Positions 62,006 to 64,000 of a stretch of 64,000 bases of DNA are shown piece by piece. Every line of letters starts with the position of its first letter. Within the stretch, counting starts at the first letter, position 1. The notes beneath the pieces are model-generated. The model saw nothing but the letters and a program-made list of their open reading frames with translations, had not been told where the DNA came from and made no database searches. The position numbers and the translations under genes are program-made. The stretch comes from a virus: positions 1 to 64,000 of the IMG/VR virus record IMGVR_UViG_3300047157_000152; one strand, 5' to 3'.

Positions 62006-63730
62006 TTATCCGTCACAACTAAGACACGATTCGTCCATTGCTTGCTCAGCAATATCTCCACGCAACACTGACTCAGTCCGAGTATAGTATAAGGTTTTAA
62101 TACCTTTCTTCCAAGCTTCAAAATGTACTTTATTTATCCACTTAGGTGTAGCAATACTAGGAAAAGCTAAGTTTAAACTTACACTTTGATCTATATACTG
62201 CTGCCTGATACCTGCTTGATTAATTAATTCTAATTGATTAATCTCTTTAAATGTTTTAAATACATCTTTAGCTGGTATATCATTATAAGGACCAACCGTA
62301 ACTTTATTAAGTTCTTTTAGCCCTTGTACTGATCCTCCGTCTTTTAAGATTTTAGACCAAGTAGTTTCATTATTGATTTTAAGCTTCCGAAGGAGCTTAA
62401 CCAATGTGGGATTTTTACGAATGAAAGTACCTTTAGCACTTTGTTCAGTAAATACATTAGCAGCCCAAGGCTCGATACCAGGAGATACATTACCGCTAAG
62501 CTTACTGTTACTAACGGTAGGAGCAATAGCCCTAAGATGAGTATTGCGCATGCCAGTACCGACACACCAAAGAGGTTCGCCAAACTCTTCAGCAAGGGCC
62601 ATAGAGGCTCGTTCAGATTCAATTTTAATTTGTGAAAATATTTTTCTAGTTTCATATTGTGATAATAATCCTTCAAATGGTAAACCCTTTTCTTGTAAGT
62701 ACGTGTGCCAACCTAAAACGCCTAATCCTAAAGCTCTACCTTTTTCAGCAGATCTTACAGAATTATGAAATCCAACTTTACCTTTAGATCTCTGTATAAA
62801 CTCTTCTAATACACCATCTAAAAACCATATAGAGTCATGTATTAAATTAGTTCCTTTCCATTCATCATATCTAGCTAAGTTTAAACTAGATAAACAACAA
62901 ACAAAACTATGTGACTCATCTGTATGTAATGTAATTTCACTACATATGTTTGTCATATGAACTTTTAAACCGTGCTTTTTGTAAGCTGTTGGGTTATTTT
63001 TGTTTGTATTTCCCTTAAATAATATATAAGGCTCTCCAGTTGCTTTACGCTTCTGTAATAACTTTCCCCATAGTTTTCTAGCTGCAGTATCTCCGCTTTC
63101 AACTCTTCGCATAAACTTGTCGCCGACCACAGCACACTGGTGGAGGTTGAGCGACTGACGATTAACGTCTCCTTTAGGTTCTCTAATTTCAAGCCATTCT
63201 TCAAAGTCGGGGTGTTCAATATTAAGATTAACTGATGCAGCTCCTCTTCGGACAGACCCTTGATTAGTGGCAAGTATTGTTGAATCGTATATCTTACAAA
63301 AAGGCACAACGCCGTCACTTGTTCCATTTCCTTTAATTTTTGCACTAGCGGGTCTGATTTGATTTATTCCAATACCTACTCCACCGCCGTGCTTTGCGAG
63401 TAGCATCATCTCTAGGTTTTTACTACCTATATCGTATATACTGTCAGCAACATCTATACCAAAACAACTGATCGGTAAACCTCTGTCTGTACCCGTGTTA
63501 GACAACACAGGAGATGCTAGACACAGCCAACCCGACCAAATGTATTCAAAAAATTTATCGGCCATCTCAGGACGTTCTAAACGTCTAGCTACAGTTTTAC
63601 AAACTCTTTGATATGCATCCCAAGGTGTTTCACCTTTTAACAAATAGCCTCCGCCAATTGTTTTTTTATACACATCAGTGTCTCCCCACGCAGGGTAATC
63701 AACACCTTTTTTCCATTCATTATTCCACAT
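62006..63730 (-). CDS. nrdA: Ribonucleotide reductase, class I large subunit
   Basis: Makes deoxynucleotides from ribonucleotides for phage replication. With the start at ATG 63730 it has 574 residues (an earlier ATG at 63787 would overlap the upstream gene by 68 bases). Key residues are in place: Cys89 (PISCFG), Asn261-x-Cys263-x-Glu265 (TNICSEITL), AKHGGGVGIG, and the C-terminal Cys pair ESCLSCDG that regenerates the active site. There is no N-terminal ATP-cone, so allosteric activity control is probably absent. It needs a beta subunit, perhaps the gene cut by the right edge. Confidence 0.93.
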   Translation of the reverse strand: MWNNEWKKGVDYPAWGDTDVYKKTIGGGYLLKGETPWDAYQRVCKTVARRLERPEMADKFFEYIWSGWLCLASPVLSNTGTDRGLPISCFGIDVADSIYDIGSKNLEMMLLAKHGGGVGIGINQIRPASAKIKGNGTSDGVVPFCKIYDSTILATNQGSVRRGAASVNLNIEHPDFEEWLEIREPKGDVNRQSLNLHQCAVVGDKFMRRVESGDTAARKLWGKLLQKRKATGEPYILFKGNTNKNNPTAYKKHGLKVHMTNICSEITLHTDESHSFVCCLSSLNLARYDEWKGTNLIHDSIWFLDGVLEEFIQRSKGKVGFHNSVRSAEKGRALGLGVLGWHTYLQEKGLPFEGLLSQYETRKIFSQIKIESERASMALAEEFGEPLWCVGTGMRNTHLRAIAPTVSNSKLSGNVSPGIEPWAANVFTEQSAKGTFIRKNPTLVKLLRKLKINNETTWSKILKDGGSVQGLKELNKVTVGPYNDIPAKDVFKTFKEINQLELINQAGIRQQYIDQSVSLNLAFPSIATPKWINKVHFEAWKKGIKTLYYTRTESVLRGDIAEQAMDESCLSCDG

Positions 63731-63947
63731 CAGTTTCAAACTTTTTTTCTTGTTCTTTAGGTTTTTGTATCTCTTGTAGTTTATCAACTAACTCTTTCCA
63801 CGTGTCTTCACCAATATGTAATTGAAAAGATGTTAACGTACCTTTAGCCATTGAATCTACTTGTTGAAGCTTTTGTATTAAACCATTAACTACATTAGTT
63901 AACTGCTCAATCTTTTTCTTCATTAATATTAATTCATTTTCTTTCAT
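63720..63947 (-). CDS. Coiled-coil protein upstream of nrdA
   Basis: I choose ATG 63947 (MKENELILMKKKIEQLTNVV) preceded by AAATAAT; an ATG at 63971 would run into the upstream gene. About 75 residues, helical with heptads (IEQLTNVVNGLIQKLQQVDS) and an acidic/Lys tail (KPKEQEKKFETDVE). Overlaps nrdA by 11 bases. Function unknown. Confidence 0.6.
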   Translation of the reverse strand: MKENELILMKKKIEQLTNVVNGLIQKLQQVDSMAKGTLTSFQLHIGEDTWKELVDKLQEIQKPKEQEKKFETDVE

Positions 63948-63964
63948 ATTATTTAATTTTATTT

Positions 63965-64000
63965 TTACCAAACATCTTCAAAATCTTCGCCTTCATTTGC
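63965..64000 (-). CDS. 3' end of a gene, possibly RNR small subunit
   Basis: Only the last 11 residues are visible: ANEGEDFEDVW. An acidic, aromatic C-terminus just upstream of nrdA would suit the tail by which NrdB docks on NrdA. Too little is present to be sure. Confidence 0.35.
   Translation of the reverse strand, partial: ANEGEDFEDVW

Noticed and set aside
62344-63345. Alternative-frame ORFs inside nrdA (62344-62676 and 62965-63345)
   Set aside because: nrdA motifs are intact through both segments and the other frames show no family features.
62006-63787. nrdA starting at the first ATG, 63787
   Set aside because: That start would overlap the upstream gene by 68 bases and add a lysine-rich stretch that looks like out-of-frame coiled coil; ATG 63730 leaves an 11-base overlap as elsewhere.

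Overview
This window is part of an AT-rich genome of a virulent tailed phage. The host is most likely a marine member of the Bacteroidota (flavobacterial type). The reasons are that most start codons sit in AT-rich, Shine-Dalgarno-poor contexts such as TAATAATATG, that the genome is compact, and that the gene families are those of marine phages. I see no integrase, repressor or transposase. There is no sheath or obvious tape-measure gene. The late region instead has portal, scaffold, capsid, connector, nozzle-like and large internal (ejection) proteins, which points to a short-tailed podovirus-like particle. This is inferred, not shown.

Left arm (1-11.35 kb, all minus strand). Nearest the left edge is the replication and recombination block: a primase of T7 gp4/Twinkle type (cut by the edge), a single-strand-binding-like protein with a DDLPF tip, a RecE-like PD-(D/E)XK exonuclease paired with an ERF annealing protein, a phage sigma factor, a helix-turn-helix protein and an ATP-dependent DNA ligase. 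From 6 to 11.3 kb follow about twenty tiny genes, tRNA-Gln, an initiator-type tRNA-Met, a 99-nt tRNA-like RNA and a 41-nt tRNA minihelix. This tract carries seven copies of a 30-bp promoter-like element that doubles as the 3' end of the preceding gene and puts the predicted transcription start almost on the next ATG.

Junction (11.35-11.73 kb). A roughly 380-bp divergent, non-coding region holds inverted and direct repeats. It is the best candidate here for a control region or origin.

Right arm (11.7-61.9 kb, plus strand). First come about 14 kb of fibre genes with shared N-termini, many GNVGIGT repeats and one C-terminal S74 intramolecular chaperone. Next are GroEL/GroES and a lysis and accessory group (M15 endolysin, holin, HExxH protein, several small basic proteins). 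Then come a co-chaperonin-like protein, the terminase, portal, scaffold and major capsid (followed by a strong terminator), connectors, nozzle-like proteins, ejection proteins including a 2176-residue protein with a nuclease-like motif, a lipoprotein, membrane proteins, a thioredoxin-fold protein and an ankyrin-like protein.

Right edge (62-64 kb, minus strand). A class I ribonucleotide reductase large subunit, a coiled-coil gene and the tail of another gene (possibly nrdB) converge on the structural operon at a bidirectional terminator.

How it fits together: the left arm copies, repairs and recombines DNA and probably reprograms transcription through its own sigma factor. RNR feeds it nucleotides. 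The right arm builds, folds and releases particles. The GNVGIGT repeats are conserved at DNA level, and the exonuclease/ERF pair offers a plausible route for shuffling fibre modules.
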